This document shows, one piece after another, positions 43,198-52,973 of a stretch of 64,000 nt of DNA. The DNA is from Shewanella algidipiscicola (GTDB taxonomy: Bacteria > Pseudomonadota > Gammaproteobacteria > Enterobacterales > Shewanellaceae): contig NZ_QPQT01000020.1 in the NCBI RefSeq assembly GCF_003605125.1, forward strand, positions 1-64,000, written 5' to 3'. Made by a program: the position numbers and the translations under genes. Every line of letters begins with the position of its first letter. Position 1 is the stretch's first letter. The notes under the pieces are model-generated. The model saw only the letters and a program-made list of their open reading frames with translations. It searched no databases and had not been told where the DNA came from.

Positions 43198-44574
43198 TTG
43201 AAGCAGCCCACCCAAATTAATTGGGATCAGTCAATGATCGAAAAGTATAATTACAGCGGTCCCCGTTACACCTCTTATCCGACCGCACTCGAGTTTGATG
43301 ACTCTTTTACTGAAAACGATCTGCTGACTTCAATCAAGAACAGTAAAAGCGATAAGTTGTCGCTTTATCTGCACATCCCTTTTTGCGCTAAGCTTTGCTA
43401 TTACTGTGGCTGCAACAAGGTGATCACTCGTCATCAGCACAAAGCTGACCAATATATTGAATATTTAGCGGCCGAAATTGTTAAGCGTGCGCCCCTGTTT
43501 AAAGACTACCTAGTGACGCAAATTCACTGGGGCGGCGGAACTCCCACTTTCCTTAATCCTGAGCAGATCCTTAGACTCTCTTCGCTACTGCGCGAGCATT
43601 TTAATATTGCCGATGAAGGTGAGTATTCAATCGAAGTCGATCCTCGGGAAATTGAGCTATCTATGCTCGATACCCTCAAAGAAGCTGGATTTAACCGTAT
43701 TTCGATTGGCGTGCAAGACTTCAACAAAAAAGTACAGGTCGCGGTTAATCGTGAACAAGATGAACAGTTTATCTTTGACCTTATGGCCAAAGCTAAAGCG
43801 ATGGGCTTTGTATCGACCAATATCGATTTAATCTATGGTCTGCCACACCAAACACCAGAAACCTTTGCAGAAACCATGCAGCGGGTCTTAGACTTATCGC
43901 CCGATCGCCTATCTGTGTTTAACTATGCGCACCTGCCAGCACGCTTTGCTGCGCAGCGTAAAATTAAGGATGAAGATTTAGCCTCTCCGCAGCAAAAGCT
44001 AGAGATGCTACATCAGACCATCGAAACCCTCACAGGCGCTGGCTATCAGTATATTGGTATGGACCACTTTGCCAAACCTGACGATGAGCTATCTATCCTG
44101 CAAAATGAAGGTCGACTGCATCGTAATTTCCAAGGCTACACGACTCAAGAAGAGTGCGACCTACTGGGTTTAGGCGTGTCATCCATTAGCCAGATTGGCG
44201 ATTGTTACGCACAAAACCAAAAAGACATTCGTCCTTATTATGAGTCTGTCGACGCCGTAGGCCATGCATTATGGAAAGGCTGTAAGCTTAACCGTGATGA
44301 TGAGATCCGCCGCGTAGTGATTAAACAGCTCATCTGTCACTTTGATCTGGACATGGCCAAGATTGACCAGCAACTTGGAATTAATTTCGAAGAGTATTTT
44401 GCAGAAGATCTTAAGCTGCTACAAACCTTTGTTGACGATAAACTGGTCGATATTACCGACAGAAAGATCACCGTTAGCAATACTGGACGCTTGCTTATTC
44501 GTAACATCTGCATCTGTTTCGATGTTTACTATCGCGATAAGGCACGTCAGCAACAGTTCTCACGTGTGATCTAA
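43198..44574 (+). CDS. hemN: Oxygen-independent coproporphyrinogen III oxidase HemN
   Basis: 458 residues from a TTG at 43198 with GGAGG 7 bp upstream. Radical-SAM cluster in FCAKLCYYCGCNKVITR, then HWGGGTPTFL, EVDPREIELSML, RISIGVQDFNKKVQ, DLIYGLPHQTPETF and a C-terminal HemN domain (GLGVSSIS, AQNQKDIRPYYES). It makes protoporphyrinogen IX without oxygen. TTG start is unusual but well supported. Confidence 0.96.
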   Translation: MKQPTQINWDQSMIEKYNYSGPRYTSYPTALEFDDSFTENDLLTSIKNSKSDKLSLYLHIPFCAKLCYYCGCNKVITRHQHKADQYIEYLAAEIVKRAPLFKDYLVTQIHWGGGTPTFLNPEQILRLSSLLREHFNIADEGEYSIEVDPREIELSMLDTLKEAGFNRISIGVQDFNKKVQVAVNREQDEQFIFDLMAKAKAMGFVSTNIDLIYGLPHQTPETFAETMQRVLDLSPDRLSVFNYAHLPARFAAQRKIKDEDLASPQQKLEMLHQTIETLTGAGYQYIGMDHFAKPDDELSILQNEGRLHRNFQGYTTQEECDLLGLGVSSISQIGDCYAQNQKDIRPYYESVDAVGHALWKGCKLNRDDEIRRVVIKQLICHFDLDMAKIDQQLGINFEEYFAEDLKLLQTFVDDKLVDITDRKITVSNTGRLLIRNICICFDVYYRDKARQQQFSRVI

Positions 44575-44612
44575 TCGCTGCAGTTAACCGCTAGCGATAA
44601 TGACCGCCCATT

Positions 44613-44643
44613 AAAAAGCCGATGATAATTCATCGGCTTTTTT
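44613..44643. terminator. Bidirectional terminator between hemN and add
   Basis: AAAAAGCCGATGA, loop TAAT, TCATCGGCTTTTTT, between convergent genes. Confidence 0.92.
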
Positions 44644-44662
44644 GTTTATCACGCTCAGGTCA

Positions 44663-45658
44663 TTACGCTTTGGCGGCGTATAACGCTTTGCGTTCGCTGT
44701 CAGATAAAAAGGCCATCTCCACGCCATTGCGTTGCAATAATGCTAACTCGGCATCGGTTAAGCCCATTTCAGCTTTTACTACGCGATATTCATGCTCAAT
44801 ATCGATAGCACTCACACCCGGATCGTCAGTATTGAGCCCAATTAACACCCCTGCATCCATAAAAGTGCGCAGCGGATGCTGTTGATAATCAGCAACCGTC
44901 GATGTGTGCAAGTTACTGGTTGGGCAAGACTCAATACCTATCTTATGTTTAGCTAGGTATTCCATCAACTTAGGATCATGCACCGCATTAACGCCATGGC
45001 CAATACGGGTCGCACCCAACTCCAAAATCGCCTGCCACATGCTTTCGGCACCAGCCGCTTCACCAGCGTGAGCCGTAACCGCAAGGCCAGCATCGCGCGC
45101 CTTATTAAAATGGCTGTTAAACAGTGCGCCAGGGAAGCCAAGCTCATCCCCAGCCAAGTCCATCGCCACTAAGTGCTGTTTATGGGTCAGCAGCGCGTCG
45201 AGCTCCTGCATACAGGCTTGCTGGCCAAATGAGCGCGACATAATACCAATCAAATTGATTTTAACGTCATGCTCTTTTACACCAGCCTTAACGCCATCGA
45301 TCACCGCTTCAACAACCCCTTCGAGCGGTAATTTGTGGTTCATCGCCATGTAATATGGGCTAAAACGCAACTCGGCATAATCTAAGCCTGACACGGCAGC
45401 ATCGACAACGTTTTCATAAGCTACGCGTTTAACGGCATCGAGATCGGCAAGCACGGCCACCATCCAATCGAGCTTCTTTAAAAACGCGACCAGACTCGAC
45501 TCTTTACCTTGAATTTGTACAAAAGGCGCTAACCCTTCCAATGTATCGGATGGCAACGCAATGTGATGTTGATGACCAAGCTCCCAAATCGTATTGACCC
45601 TGACGTTGCCATCAAGGTGACGATGAAGGTCCACCAACGGAATGGATGTATCAATCAT
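44663..45658 (-). CDS. add: Adenosine deaminase
   Basis: 331 residues, full length. It turns adenosine and deoxyadenosine into inosine forms. Zinc and catalytic motifs are complete: VDLHRHLDGNVR (HxH), VTAHAGEAAGAESM (His, Glu), RIGHGVNAV, ESCPTSN and LNTDDPGVS (paired Asp). Confidence 0.95.
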   Translation of the reverse strand: MIDTSIPLVDLHRHLDGNVRVNTIWELGHQHHIALPSDTLEGLAPFVQIQGKESSLVAFLKKLDWMVAVLADLDAVKRVAYENVVDAAVSGLDYAELRFSPYYMAMNHKLPLEGVVEAVIDGVKAGVKEHDVKINLIGIMSRSFGQQACMQELDALLTHKQHLVAMDLAGDELGFPGALFNSHFNKARDAGLAVTAHAGEAAGAESMWQAILELGATRIGHGVNAVHDPKLMEYLAKHKIGIESCPTSNLHTSTVADYQQHPLRTFMDAGVLIGLNTDDPGVSAIDIEHEYRVVKAEMGLTDAELALLQRNGVEMAFLSDSERKALYAAKA

Positions 45659-45932
45659 ATTTAACCCCTATGTAAACCCCTCAGCCAATATTATTTTTTA
45701 TCTGGTCTGAAGTTGTTAGCACTATAACATGCATTATTTAATCAACTGTACGACTTAATTCAGCTATCGCACTGCGTACTGTTGGCACATCATGGAGCCT
45801 AAGCCGCGCCGATGACAAGCAACACACACCCGTGCATAATGTTTCACTAACGACTCACTCCGATGAGTTAGCAGCATCAATAACTGCTTTTAATAACAGC
45901 CTTTAATAATAACCATAAATGGAAGGACTCCC

Positions 45933-47735
45933 ATGTACTCTCGCCTCGCCCCGTGTCTCTTGCTCGTTAGCCTCAGTGCCTGCCAGTTGCAACCATCGGC
46001 TCCAACAACATCACCATCAGCGGCACATCCTATTGGCGTACCCGCTACAAAAAATGCAACCTCGCAGGAATTACAATCGATTATCGATGACGCCTGGCAA
46101 GTTCGCTTAGACTTTGATCCTGAACTAGCTTACGCATTAGGTGATAGCGCCGCAGCGGGCAAACTGGCTAACTTGTCGCCGCAAGCGTTAGCTTTGCAGG
46201 CTCAACGGCAACAAGCCTTGCTCACACGCTTACAGCAACTCGACAGCGCCGTGCTTACTAAAGATGAGCAGATCAACGCCCAAATCTTGCAGTACCAGCT
46301 GCAAAACAGTGTCGACATGTACCGCTATCACGATCACTACCTGCCTATTTCAGCAGAAAGCGGTTTTCATGCTTATATCGCCTCGATAGCTAAAGGACGC
46401 TTTGCTCAAGCGCAAGATTACCAAGATTACCTAGCTAAATTGCAGGCACTGCCAAACTACTTTGTCCAGCAAACCTATTGGTTAAAACAGGGATTAGCCG
46501 CAGGTATCACTCCAGCAAAAGTCGTGTTAACCGGTTTTGAAGACAGCATCAGCGCGTTTATCGTACCAGCTGAACAAAGTGGCTACTTCAAGCCCTTTAC
46601 TCAATATCCGGAACACTTTAGCCCACAGCAACAAGCGCAGCTCACAGCCCAAGGTCTCGAGTTGATCCGCAGTTCAGTATTACCCGCCTACCGCGCCTAT
46701 TTTGACTTTATGACTCAGGAGTATATTCCCGGTGCCCGCAGCAGCATCGCCGCCAGCGACCTACCCAATGGCAAAGACTTTTATGAAAACCGCGTGCGTT
46801 ACTACACCACCTTACCCATGACCGCCGATGAAGTGCATCAGCTTGGCCTTAAAGAGGTCAAACGGATCCGCGCAGAGATGCAAACCATCATCGACGATAT
46901 CGGCTTTGAGGGAGACTTTGATGCTTTTTTGCATTTCCTGCGCACCGATCCGCAGTTTTACCCCCAAACCGCCGAGGAGCTGCTAAAAGAAGCCGCTTAT
47001 ATTGCTAAGCAAGCCGATGCCATATTGCCACGTTATTTTGGCCAATTACCCAGAATGCCTTACGGCATTCAACAGGTTCCTGCCGAAATTGCGCCTAAGT
47101 ACACCACAGGGCGTTACTCGGGTTCGAGCCGAGACGACGAGCCCGGTTACTACTGGGTTAACACCTACGCCTTAGACAAACGCCCTCTGTATGAGATGGA
47201 AGCCTTAACCTTGCATGAAGCTGTGCCGGGACATCATTTGCAGATCTCGCTCAATCAAGAGCTCACATCCTTGCCTAATTTTCGCCGTTACAGCTATATT
47301 TCAGCCTTTGGCGAGGGGTGGGGATTGTATGCTGAGTTTTTAGGTCTAGAGGCAGGCTTTTATCAAGATCCCTACAGTAACTTTGGCCGCTTAACCTATG
47401 AGATGTGGCGCGCGGCGCGTCTGGTGGTCGACACAGGCATGCACGCCAAAGGCTGGTCTCGCCAGCAAGCCCTCGACTTTATGGCCAGTAACACCGCACT
47501 GTCGATGCACAATGTCACTACGGAGATCGACCGTTACATCTCATGGCCTGGGCAGGCACTGTCGTACAAGGTGGGGGAACTGACCATTAAACGCTTACGC
47601 CATCAGGCCGAAACGGCGCTTGGACAAGACTTCGATATCCGCGCATTTCACGATGCTGTTTTAGCCAATGGATCAGTACCTATGTCGGTACTCGAGGCGC
47701 AAATAGAGGACTTTATTGCCGCGCAAAAGGGATAA
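45933..47735 (+). CDS. DUF885 family lipoprotein, probable metallopeptidase-like
   Basis: 600 residues from the ATG at 45933 with GGAAGGA upstream. Lipoprotein signal MYSRLAPCLLLVSLSAC with lipobox LSAC (Cys17), so membrane anchored. DUF885 fold with the zinc-like motif LTLHEAVPGHHLQ (about 427-439), GEGWGLYAEFLG and MHNVTTEIDRYISWPGQALSYKVG. Members are predicted zinc peptidases; substrate unknown. Alone, between divergent add and the flagellar operon's 3' end. Confidence 0.85.
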   Translation: MYSRLAPCLLLVSLSACQLQPSAPTTSPSAAHPIGVPATKNATSQELQSIIDDAWQVRLDFDPELAYALGDSAAAGKLANLSPQALALQAQRQQALLTRLQQLDSAVLTKDEQINAQILQYQLQNSVDMYRYHDHYLPISAESGFHAYIASIAKGRFAQAQDYQDYLAKLQALPNYFVQQTYWLKQGLAAGITPAKVVLTGFEDSISAFIVPAEQSGYFKPFTQYPEHFSPQQQAQLTAQGLELIRSSVLPAYRAYFDFMTQEYIPGARSSIAASDLPNGKDFYENRVRYYTTLPMTADEVHQLGLKEVKRIRAEMQTIIDDIGFEGDFDAFLHFLRTDPQFYPQTAEELLKEAAYIAKQADAILPRYFGQLPRMPYGIQQVPAEIAPKYTTGRYSGSSRDDEPGYYWVNTYALDKRPLYEMEALTLHEAVPGHHLQISLNQELTSLPNFRRYSYISAFGEGWGLYAEFLGLEAGFYQDPYSNFGRLTYEMWRAARLVVDTGMHAKGWSRQQALDFMASNTALSMHNVTTEIDRYISWPGQALSYKVGELTIKRLRHQAETALGQDFDIRAFHDAVLANGSVPMSVLEAQIEDFIAAQKG

Positions 47736-47748
47736 TTGAGAACATGAG

Positions 47749-47776
47749 GGTGAGCCTGTATCTGGCTCACCTTTAA
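47749..47776 (+). terminator. Terminator after the DUF885 gene
   Basis: GGTGAGCC, 7-nt loop, GGCTCACC, then TTTAAT. Confidence 0.7.
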
Positions 47777-47799
47777 TCATTAACTAACCCCGCATAGGG

Positions 47800-48087
47800 T
47801 TAAATTAAAAAGAAAAAATACACTACCAGTAGAAACGAGACTATGGCACCTATGATCACCGGGTAGATCATATAAGCGTCATTAGCACGCCTAGCCCTGA
47901 TACGGCATAAGTTGGTTAAAAATAGGCTGTAGACAAACAACATCACCGAAATAACTGCGCCATAACCAAAGGTGAGCGACTGCATTTTTAACGCCGTAAC
48001 GATCAACAACACCCAGTCGAGTAGGATTAAATAAAGAAAGAACTTCTGCAGCTTATTGGTACCTACACGCTTAAAAGATGCTGTCAT
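47800..48087 (-). CDS. Small hypothetical membrane protein at the end of the lateral flagellar operon
   Basis: 95 residues with three predicted membrane segments (about 15-33, 38-57 and 72-95) and a basic loop RIRARRAND between the second and third. RBS AGAGG precedes the ATG and it starts 8 bp after the PilZ gene, so it is probably co-transcribed. Not recognised; link to motility is by position only. Confidence 0.65.
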   Translation of the reverse strand: MTASFKRVGTNKLQKFFLYLILLDWVLLIVTALKMQSLTFGYGAVISVMLFVYSLFLTNLCRIRARRANDAYMIYPVIIGAIVSFLLVVYFFFLI

Positions 48088-48095
48088 GCTAACCT

Positions 48096-48542
48096 CTAAT
48101 TTACAGAACGACGTTTGAGTTGCTGCAATAGCGATAACAACTGCATATTATCGGCCTCAACCCAACGAGCTCCCCAAAATCGAAGCCGCCCCTGTACTTG
48201 ATGAGTGCGAGTGATTTCACATAGCAGGCGCTGCTGCTCAAATTGAATATAGAGTTGCTGGCCTATCACTAAATTCATGCTCGCCAGCAGCCCCACACCA
48301 CTTAAACTAAAATCTTTAATACTGGCTGCGCCTAATGACTTGGCGGTCAACCAACCCGGTTCAAATAGGGTGACGGCAACACCGTCGCAAGCCAAGACGA
48401 GCGAAGCACTCGGATTAGGCCGCAGACTAAAGCGCTTATGCTCACGGCGATTATCATGCTCTAGTTCATCAGATATCTGTGAGTCGCTATACCTATCCTT
48501 GGGTATATCGTCAAAATGAACTAAATCTTCGTACTTAATCAC
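48096..48542 (-). CDS. PilZ-domain protein downstream of lateral motor genes
   Basis: About 148 residues from a GTG at 48542 with AAAGGA 7 bp upstream and just past the motB stop; a longer frame to 48665 would overlap motB. PilZ hallmarks: RREHKRF (RxxxR, near residue 33) and DFSLSGVGLL (D/NxSxxG). PilZ proteins bind cyclic di-GMP. Next to motAB it may act on the lateral motor in the manner of YcgR (inference). Confidence 0.8.
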   Translation of the reverse strand: MIKYEDLVHFDDIPKDRYSDSQISDELEHDNRREHKRFSLRPNPSASLVLACDGVAVTLFEPGWLTAKSLGAASIKDFSLSGVGLLASMNLVIGQQLYIQFEQQRLLCEITRTHQVQGRLRFWGARWVEADNMQLLSLLQQLKRRSVN

Positions 48543-48558
48543 ACTGCTATCCTTTTCT

Positions 48559-49554
48559 TTACTGCTGGTAGCGGACCCTAGGTTGATTGGCTTTGGCTTG
48601 TTGCTTTGCCTCTTGTACGTCCACTCCTGCATCCAATACTTCTGCAGGCACCCCGACCATGTCACGGATCAGCTGTTCGGTCGATGAGGTTAAGATCAGC
48701 ACTTCAATACGGCGGTTAGCTGCAGCAGCAGGTTCGTCACTGACATAAGGTACCTGATCGGCCATGCCTGTCACTTGAATCACTTGCTGGCGTTTAACGC
48801 CCCCATATTCAAGCACTCGCCGCGCTAACAATGCACGTTTACTGGATAATTCCCAGTTAGTAAATACGGTACCCGCGTAGGGCGTTGAATCGGTATGGCC
48901 TGAGATCACCATAGCATTGGTGATTTGACCCAATACCGGTCCTAATGCCAACAGTAAGTCTTCAAAATAGGGTTGTATCTTGGCGCTGCCACGGGTAAAC
49001 ATAAACTGGTCAATATTGTCATGGATTAAAATCCGTATCCCTTGCGGCACCAAGGTAATGGCAATATTATCAGCCATTTCAGAGCTTTGCACTACACGAT
49101 TCAGCTCTCGGGCTAACATAGTTAACTGTGCTTGGGTCTCGTACTGTCCAGGGACCATGGCATTAAGCTCTGGGCCTAACCCCGCATTAGGCTCACTTTC
49201 TCCCACAGGCACGTTATTGTACGCCGCAGGTCCGGCTTTCTCTGCGCCAGTGCCTTGGGTTGGGATCACCGCTTGCTGCACCGCCATTGAGCCCTCTAAA
49301 TCGATCATCGATGAGGCGTCATTCATACTAAACGGATTTATCGGCCCAGTTTCATTCATCTCACCGCGCAGGTATTGCACTATCATGGTGCGCTCACTTT
49401 CATCGGCAATCTGCATGATCCACAGCACCATAAACAAGGCCATCATCGCCAAGGTAAAGTCGGCAAAGGCCACCTTCCAGGCGCCGCCATGACCACCGCC
49501 ACGTTTACTACGCTTACGGCGGTTGATGATGACTGGTTCATTTTTTTGGATCAT
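48559..49554 (-). CDS. motB: Lateral flagellar stator protein MotB (LafU)
   Basis: 331 residues. One membrane helix with the ion-binding Asp: WKVAFADFTLAMMALFMVLWIMQ (about 27-49). A C-terminal OmpA-like peptidoglycan-binding domain follows (VISGHTDSTPYAGTVFTNWELSSKRA). It anchors the stator to the cell wall. The start overlaps the motA stop by 1 bp. Confidence 0.93.
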   Translation of the reverse strand: MIQKNEPVIINRRKRSKRGGGHGGAWKVAFADFTLAMMALFMVLWIMQIADESERTMIVQYLRGEMNETGPINPFSMNDASSMIDLEGSMAVQQAVIPTQGTGAEKAGPAAYNNVPVGESEPNAGLGPELNAMVPGQYETQAQLTMLARELNRVVQSSEMADNIAITLVPQGIRILIHDNIDQFMFTRGSAKIQPYFEDLLLALGPVLGQITNAMVISGHTDSTPYAGTVFTNWELSSKRALLARRVLEYGGVKRQQVIQVTGMADQVPYVSDEPAAAANRRIEVLILTSSTEQLIRDMVGVPAEVLDAGVDVQEAKQQAKANQPRVRYQQ

Positions 49555-50411
49555 CAGTTTTTCTGCTCCTCCATCCAGCGCTCAAGCTCGATGAATGATG
49601 GTCGACTTTCACTCTGGATCTGTTTACGACCGGCATCGATCGCCATCATAGGGGGTTTACCCTTGACAAAAGCGGTCAAAATGGCGGCCACACATCGCAG
49701 TTGAGCCGACTTACGATCAACCAGATGCTCCAACGCTTTTGATAGAGGATCAAAAAAGCAGTAACAGGCAAAAATCCCGATAAAAGTACCCACCAAGGCG
49801 GCGGCGACTTTCACACCAATCATAGTAATGGGGCCATCGATGGCCGACATGGTAATGATAATCCCCAGTACCGCGGCCAAGATACCGAAACCTGGCATCG
49901 CCTCGCCCACTTTATGTAAGGCTTCTGATGGGCGTAACCTGTCTTCTTCGATGCGGTGGATCTCCTCTTCGAGTAGGTGCTCGAGATCATGAGGCGATAT
50001 TTTACCAATCGACTGTATACGTAAATTATCGATAAGAAATTGCAATACATCGGGATGCTTTAACACGGCGGGATACATCAAAAATAGCGAACTGGCCTGC
50101 GGATTTTCAATATGCTCGTCTAAAACTTTAAGCCCTTGCATCTGAATTTGAGACATTAAGACCCCCATCAAACCAAACAGCTGCGGATACAGCTCAGGGT
50201 CTTCCTGCTCTTTGGTAAACAGCTCTTTAATTTGCTCAATCATTTCGATTAAGACGGGCTTAGGGTTGGCTATCACAATCGCACCGATACCCGCGCCAAA
50301 AATAATCAAAATTTCAGCAGGCTGCCATAAGGATCTCAGCGTGCCACCTGCCCATAAATAGCCGCCAAATACAGAGAACAGGATGATCAGTAACCCAATT
50401 AATTTACTCAT
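49554..50411 (-). CDS. motA: Lateral flagellar stator protein MotA (LafT)
   Basis: 285 residues, four membrane segments, with a large cytoplasmic loop (EEEIHRIEEDRLRPSEALHKVGEAMPGFGILAAVLG carries the conserved Pro region). MotAB form the channel that drives rotation; LafTU stators of lateral systems are usually proton driven. Coupled to motB. Confidence 0.93.
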   Translation of the reverse strand: MSKLIGLLIILFSVFGGYLWAGGTLRSLWQPAEILIIFGAGIGAIVIANPKPVLIEMIEQIKELFTKEQEDPELYPQLFGLMGVLMSQIQMQGLKVLDEHIENPQASSLFLMYPAVLKHPDVLQFLIDNLRIQSIGKISPHDLEHLLEEEIHRIEEDRLRPSEALHKVGEAMPGFGILAAVLGIIITMSAIDGPITMIGVKVAAALVGTFIGIFACYCFFDPLSKALEHLVDRKSAQLRCVAAILTAFVKGKPPMMAIDAGRKQIQSESRPSFIELERWMEEQKN

Positions 50412-50437
50412 TACGCTTTACTTACTCCGAATAACTT

Positions 50438-51151
50438 TTATTGCTGCAGTACGCCTTTCAGCTGTGCCACGGCTAATTTATGCAGCTGACAAATACGGGT
50501 CTCGGTTAACCCCAAGGTCGCGGCAATCTCTTTCAAATTGAGCTCATGTTGATAGTAAAGCGACAGGATTAGCTGTTCTCTTTCATTTAATTTTGCCATG
50601 GCTTTGATTAATGTCTTTTTGAGGATAAATTGGTCGACACTATTACCCCCAGCAATGGGGTCGTTACCTAGACTCAACATCTCATCAAGACTCTTCATGA
50701 TCTCAGCTTGCGAGGCATAAAGACGTTCACGATAGGCTTCGTGGCTCAACCCCATCTCGGCGGCCACTTCCAGATCTTTAGGTTCTCGTCCAAGACGACG
50801 GCTCAACGTACGTACCACATCATTTAGCTCATGGGCCTGCTGCCTCACCGGACGCGGACGCCAGTCTTGACGGCGCAACTCATCCAATATCGCACCACGG
50901 ATGCGCTGGCCAGCAAAAGAGATAAAACCGTTGTCATACTCTCCCGGATAACGCCGAGACGACTCCAGCAGCGCCATCATGCCAATCTGCTCCATATCTT
51001 CTATGGCCAACATGGCACCGCAATGGCTGCGTAACTGAGATACGGCGCGTTTTACCAAAGGTAAATACTGGCGCATTAGCTGCGCTTCACTCATGCGCTG
51101 CTGTGGCTCATCGCACACTTGTTGGTAGGCTAGCTGCCCGTCAGTATTCAT
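50438..51151 (-). CDS. fliA: Lateral flagellar sigma-28 factor FliA (LafS)
   Basis: 237 residues from the ATG at 51151 with AAAGGG 6 bp upstream. Sigma-70 family regions: AIEDMEQIGMMALLESSRRY (2.2-2.3), FAGQRIRGAILDELRRQDW (2.4, FliA type) and LNLKEIAATLGLTETRICQLHKLAVAQL (4.2). It directs late flagellar genes such as the flagellin. Its own gene lies in this late operon, as in Vibrio and Aeromonas lateral systems. Confidence 0.92.
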   Translation of the reverse strand: MNTDGQLAYQQVCDEPQQRMSEAQLMRQYLPLVKRAVSQLRSHCGAMLAIEDMEQIGMMALLESSRRYPGEYDNGFISFAGQRIRGAILDELRRQDWRPRPVRQQAHELNDVVRTLSRRLGREPKDLEVAAEMGLSHEAYRERLYASQAEIMKSLDEMLSLGNDPIAGGNSVDQFILKKTLIKAMAKLNEREQLILSLYYQHELNLKEIAATLGLTETRICQLHKLAVAQLKGVLQQ

Positions 51152-51161
51152 TGTCGACCCT

Positions 51162-51620
51162 TTACTGGAGCACCATACGGGTGAAGAGCACTTCGTCGAT
51201 ATCCGACTGAAAATCATTTTCAGACAATACCTTCACTATCATCACTAAGGCTTCAGACTGTAGGCTTTCGAGTTGATCTCGATCATTTAACTCTTGAAAT
51301 GTTTTGCGCGAAAACATCTTCATTAATGAGTTACGGATCACTGGATCGGCCTCGAGTAACACGCTTTCGAGTAGCGGGTTGTGGCTCTTTACCGTCATCT
51401 CAAGCAACATATAGTGAGGGTACTTATCGCCCGGGATAGACATGATAAATTTTTCTAATGGATAGTATTTCGCGACCTTTACCGGCTCTTCTTCAGGTTG
51501 TAGATAGGGTTTAGTTAACTCAGGACCTTGCCAACCCAACCATAAAGCACCTGCGGTCCATCCAAGGAAAACACAGATAATGGCTAAACTTTTAACTACA
51601 CTCGATTTCGCTAGTGCCAT
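51162..51620 (-). CDS. fliL: Flagellar basal-body protein FliL (LafF)
   Basis: 152 residues: an N-terminal membrane segment (about 8-28), then the FliL domain KYYPLEKFIMSIPGDKYPHYMLLEMTV and a C-terminal LSENDFQSDIDEVLFTRMVLQ. It supports stator function near the motor. The distance to fliA is 10 bp. Confidence 0.88.
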   Translation of the reverse strand: MALAKSSVVKSLAIICVFLGWTAGALWLGWQGPELTKPYLQPEEEPVKVAKYYPLEKFIMSIPGDKYPHYMLLEMTVKSHNPLLESVLLEADPVIRNSLMKMFSRKTFQELNDRDQLESLQSEALVMIVKVLSENDFQSDIDEVLFTRMVLQ

Positions 51621-51635
51621 GCAATTACTCCGGCA

Positions 51636-52973
51636 TTACGCCAATAAATTCAATTGATGCTGGTGCAATTGCGCCGACATCTCAGTTTCGGTACTAGGCT
51701 CAAAATCACGCCCATTGATGCTTGGGGTGTTTAAGCCTGCGCTCTGTTGTTGTCGCTGCTGCTCGCCGCCACTGCCATTTTGGCCAATATCTAACTCAAT
51801 GTGACCGCCATGGTCTTGAGCTAAATCATTGCGTAGTCGTTCAAGCCCAGTTAATAACGCCTCACGTACTGCCGGATTGACCGCATGCATTTGAATATGA
51901 AGACGATCGCCATCGAGGCGAATATTTAGCTCAACTTTACCAAGCTCGGGAGGATCGAGGCGTAATTCGGCGTGTTTAATGCGTTGATCAATCTGAAAAC
52001 GCAGCTGTTCACGCATCGGGGTCAGCATCTCATGTGCCTGCTGAGCAACACTGGCCTGTGGGCTAACCGATACAGGCCCCCACTGACTCACATTGGCCCC
52101 TTGCCGACCCGCTTGCTGCGTGGCCTGACTAGCAATATCCAACGCCTCTCCATGACGAAGCTCGGCCATTACAGGCAACAAACTGGGGTCGCTGCGTAGC
52201 GTAGTCACGCCAGTTGCAGGCAAAGCACTCGTGTTTGACGCTAGGTTCATGTTGGCTAGTGGCATAAACTCGGCCCCAGGGCCACCACCTTTAACCAGCG
52301 ACGCCGGTAATGCCACGCCGCCATTGTCCACAGCCGTCACTGTGTGGGCCTGATTCTGGTTGGCCAACGTACCGACTGGGATACTGATTGCCGTTTTCAT
52401 AGGATTGACCAAAGTCGCCAAGGCGTTGGCCTGTGTGGCGCTATCGCTGCCCGCTGCGGCGAACCGCATTACCATATCGCTGCCGCCGTCAGCCATGGCG
52501 GTTGAAAATCCCAACTGCGCCGCATAAGGGCTTGCCGTGGTGACAACACTGGCCAATGGTGCACTGTGTGGGGACAGCAACTCAGGATTAAGCTGGCCGC
52601 TGTAGCTCACATTGGCTGATGCCATATTCACAGGGGTCATGCTCACTGCAGCCATGCTGGCTGGGGCCATACTCACAGAGCTCATGCTAACTGCCGCCGC
52701 GATCTCTGAGGCCATGCTAGCTGAACTCATCTCGCCCATAAACATAGGATCGTCGCTCAACTCATGAGCTAATGCCTGCTCAAGCATGGTTAAAGCGATG
52801 TCAGTTTGCTCACCTTGCGCTAGCGTACCCTTATCGGTAGGCAATAAGGCAAACTGCGGCATCTCCTCGCGCTCTGACATGTTAGCCGATGACGTGTTAG
52901 CCGTAACACTCGCCGCCTTACCACTCGCCTCGGCCGCAACGGGTCGCGCCATTATAAAATCAGATATCATCAA
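51636..52973 (-). CDS. fliK: Flagellar hook-length control protein FliK (LafE)
   Basis: 445 residues. A long, Ala/Ser/Met-rich, probably disordered N-terminal ruler (to about 320) and a C-terminal Flg_hook domain (LRFQIDQRIKHAELRLDPPELGKVELNIRLDGDRLHIQ), which switches export from hook to filament. Residues 82-120 are built of SMA-type repeats. GGAG 6 bp upstream supports the ATG at 52973; it overlaps the preceding gene by 14 bp. Confidence 0.9.
   Translation of the reverse strand: MMISDFIMARPVAAEASGKAASVTANTSSANMSEREEMPQFALLPTDKGTLAQGEQTDIALTMLEQALAHELSDDPMFMGEMSSASMASEIAAAVSMSSVSMAPASMAAVSMTPVNMASANVSYSGQLNPELLSPHSAPLASVVTTASPYAAQLGFSTAMADGGSDMVMRFAAAGSDSATQANALATLVNPMKTAISIPVGTLANQNQAHTVTAVDNGGVALPASLVKGGGPGAEFMPLANMNLASNTSALPATGVTTLRSDPSLLPVMAELRHGEALDIASQATQQAGRQGANVSQWGPVSVSPQASVAQQAHEMLTPMREQLRFQIDQRIKHAELRLDPPELGKVELNIRLDGDRLHIQMHAVNPAVREALLTGLERLRNDLAQDHGGHIELDIGQNGSGGEQQRQQQSAGLNTPSINGRDFEPSTETEMSAQLHQHQLNLLA
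52613..52735 (-). repeat. Imperfect short repeats within fliK (SMA-rich)
   Basis: Irregular repeats of 12-21 bp around GCCATGCT encode SMASE, SMSSV, SMAPA, SMAAV, SMTPV and NMASA in the ruler region. Copy-number change here would change ruler length. Confidence 0.6.
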
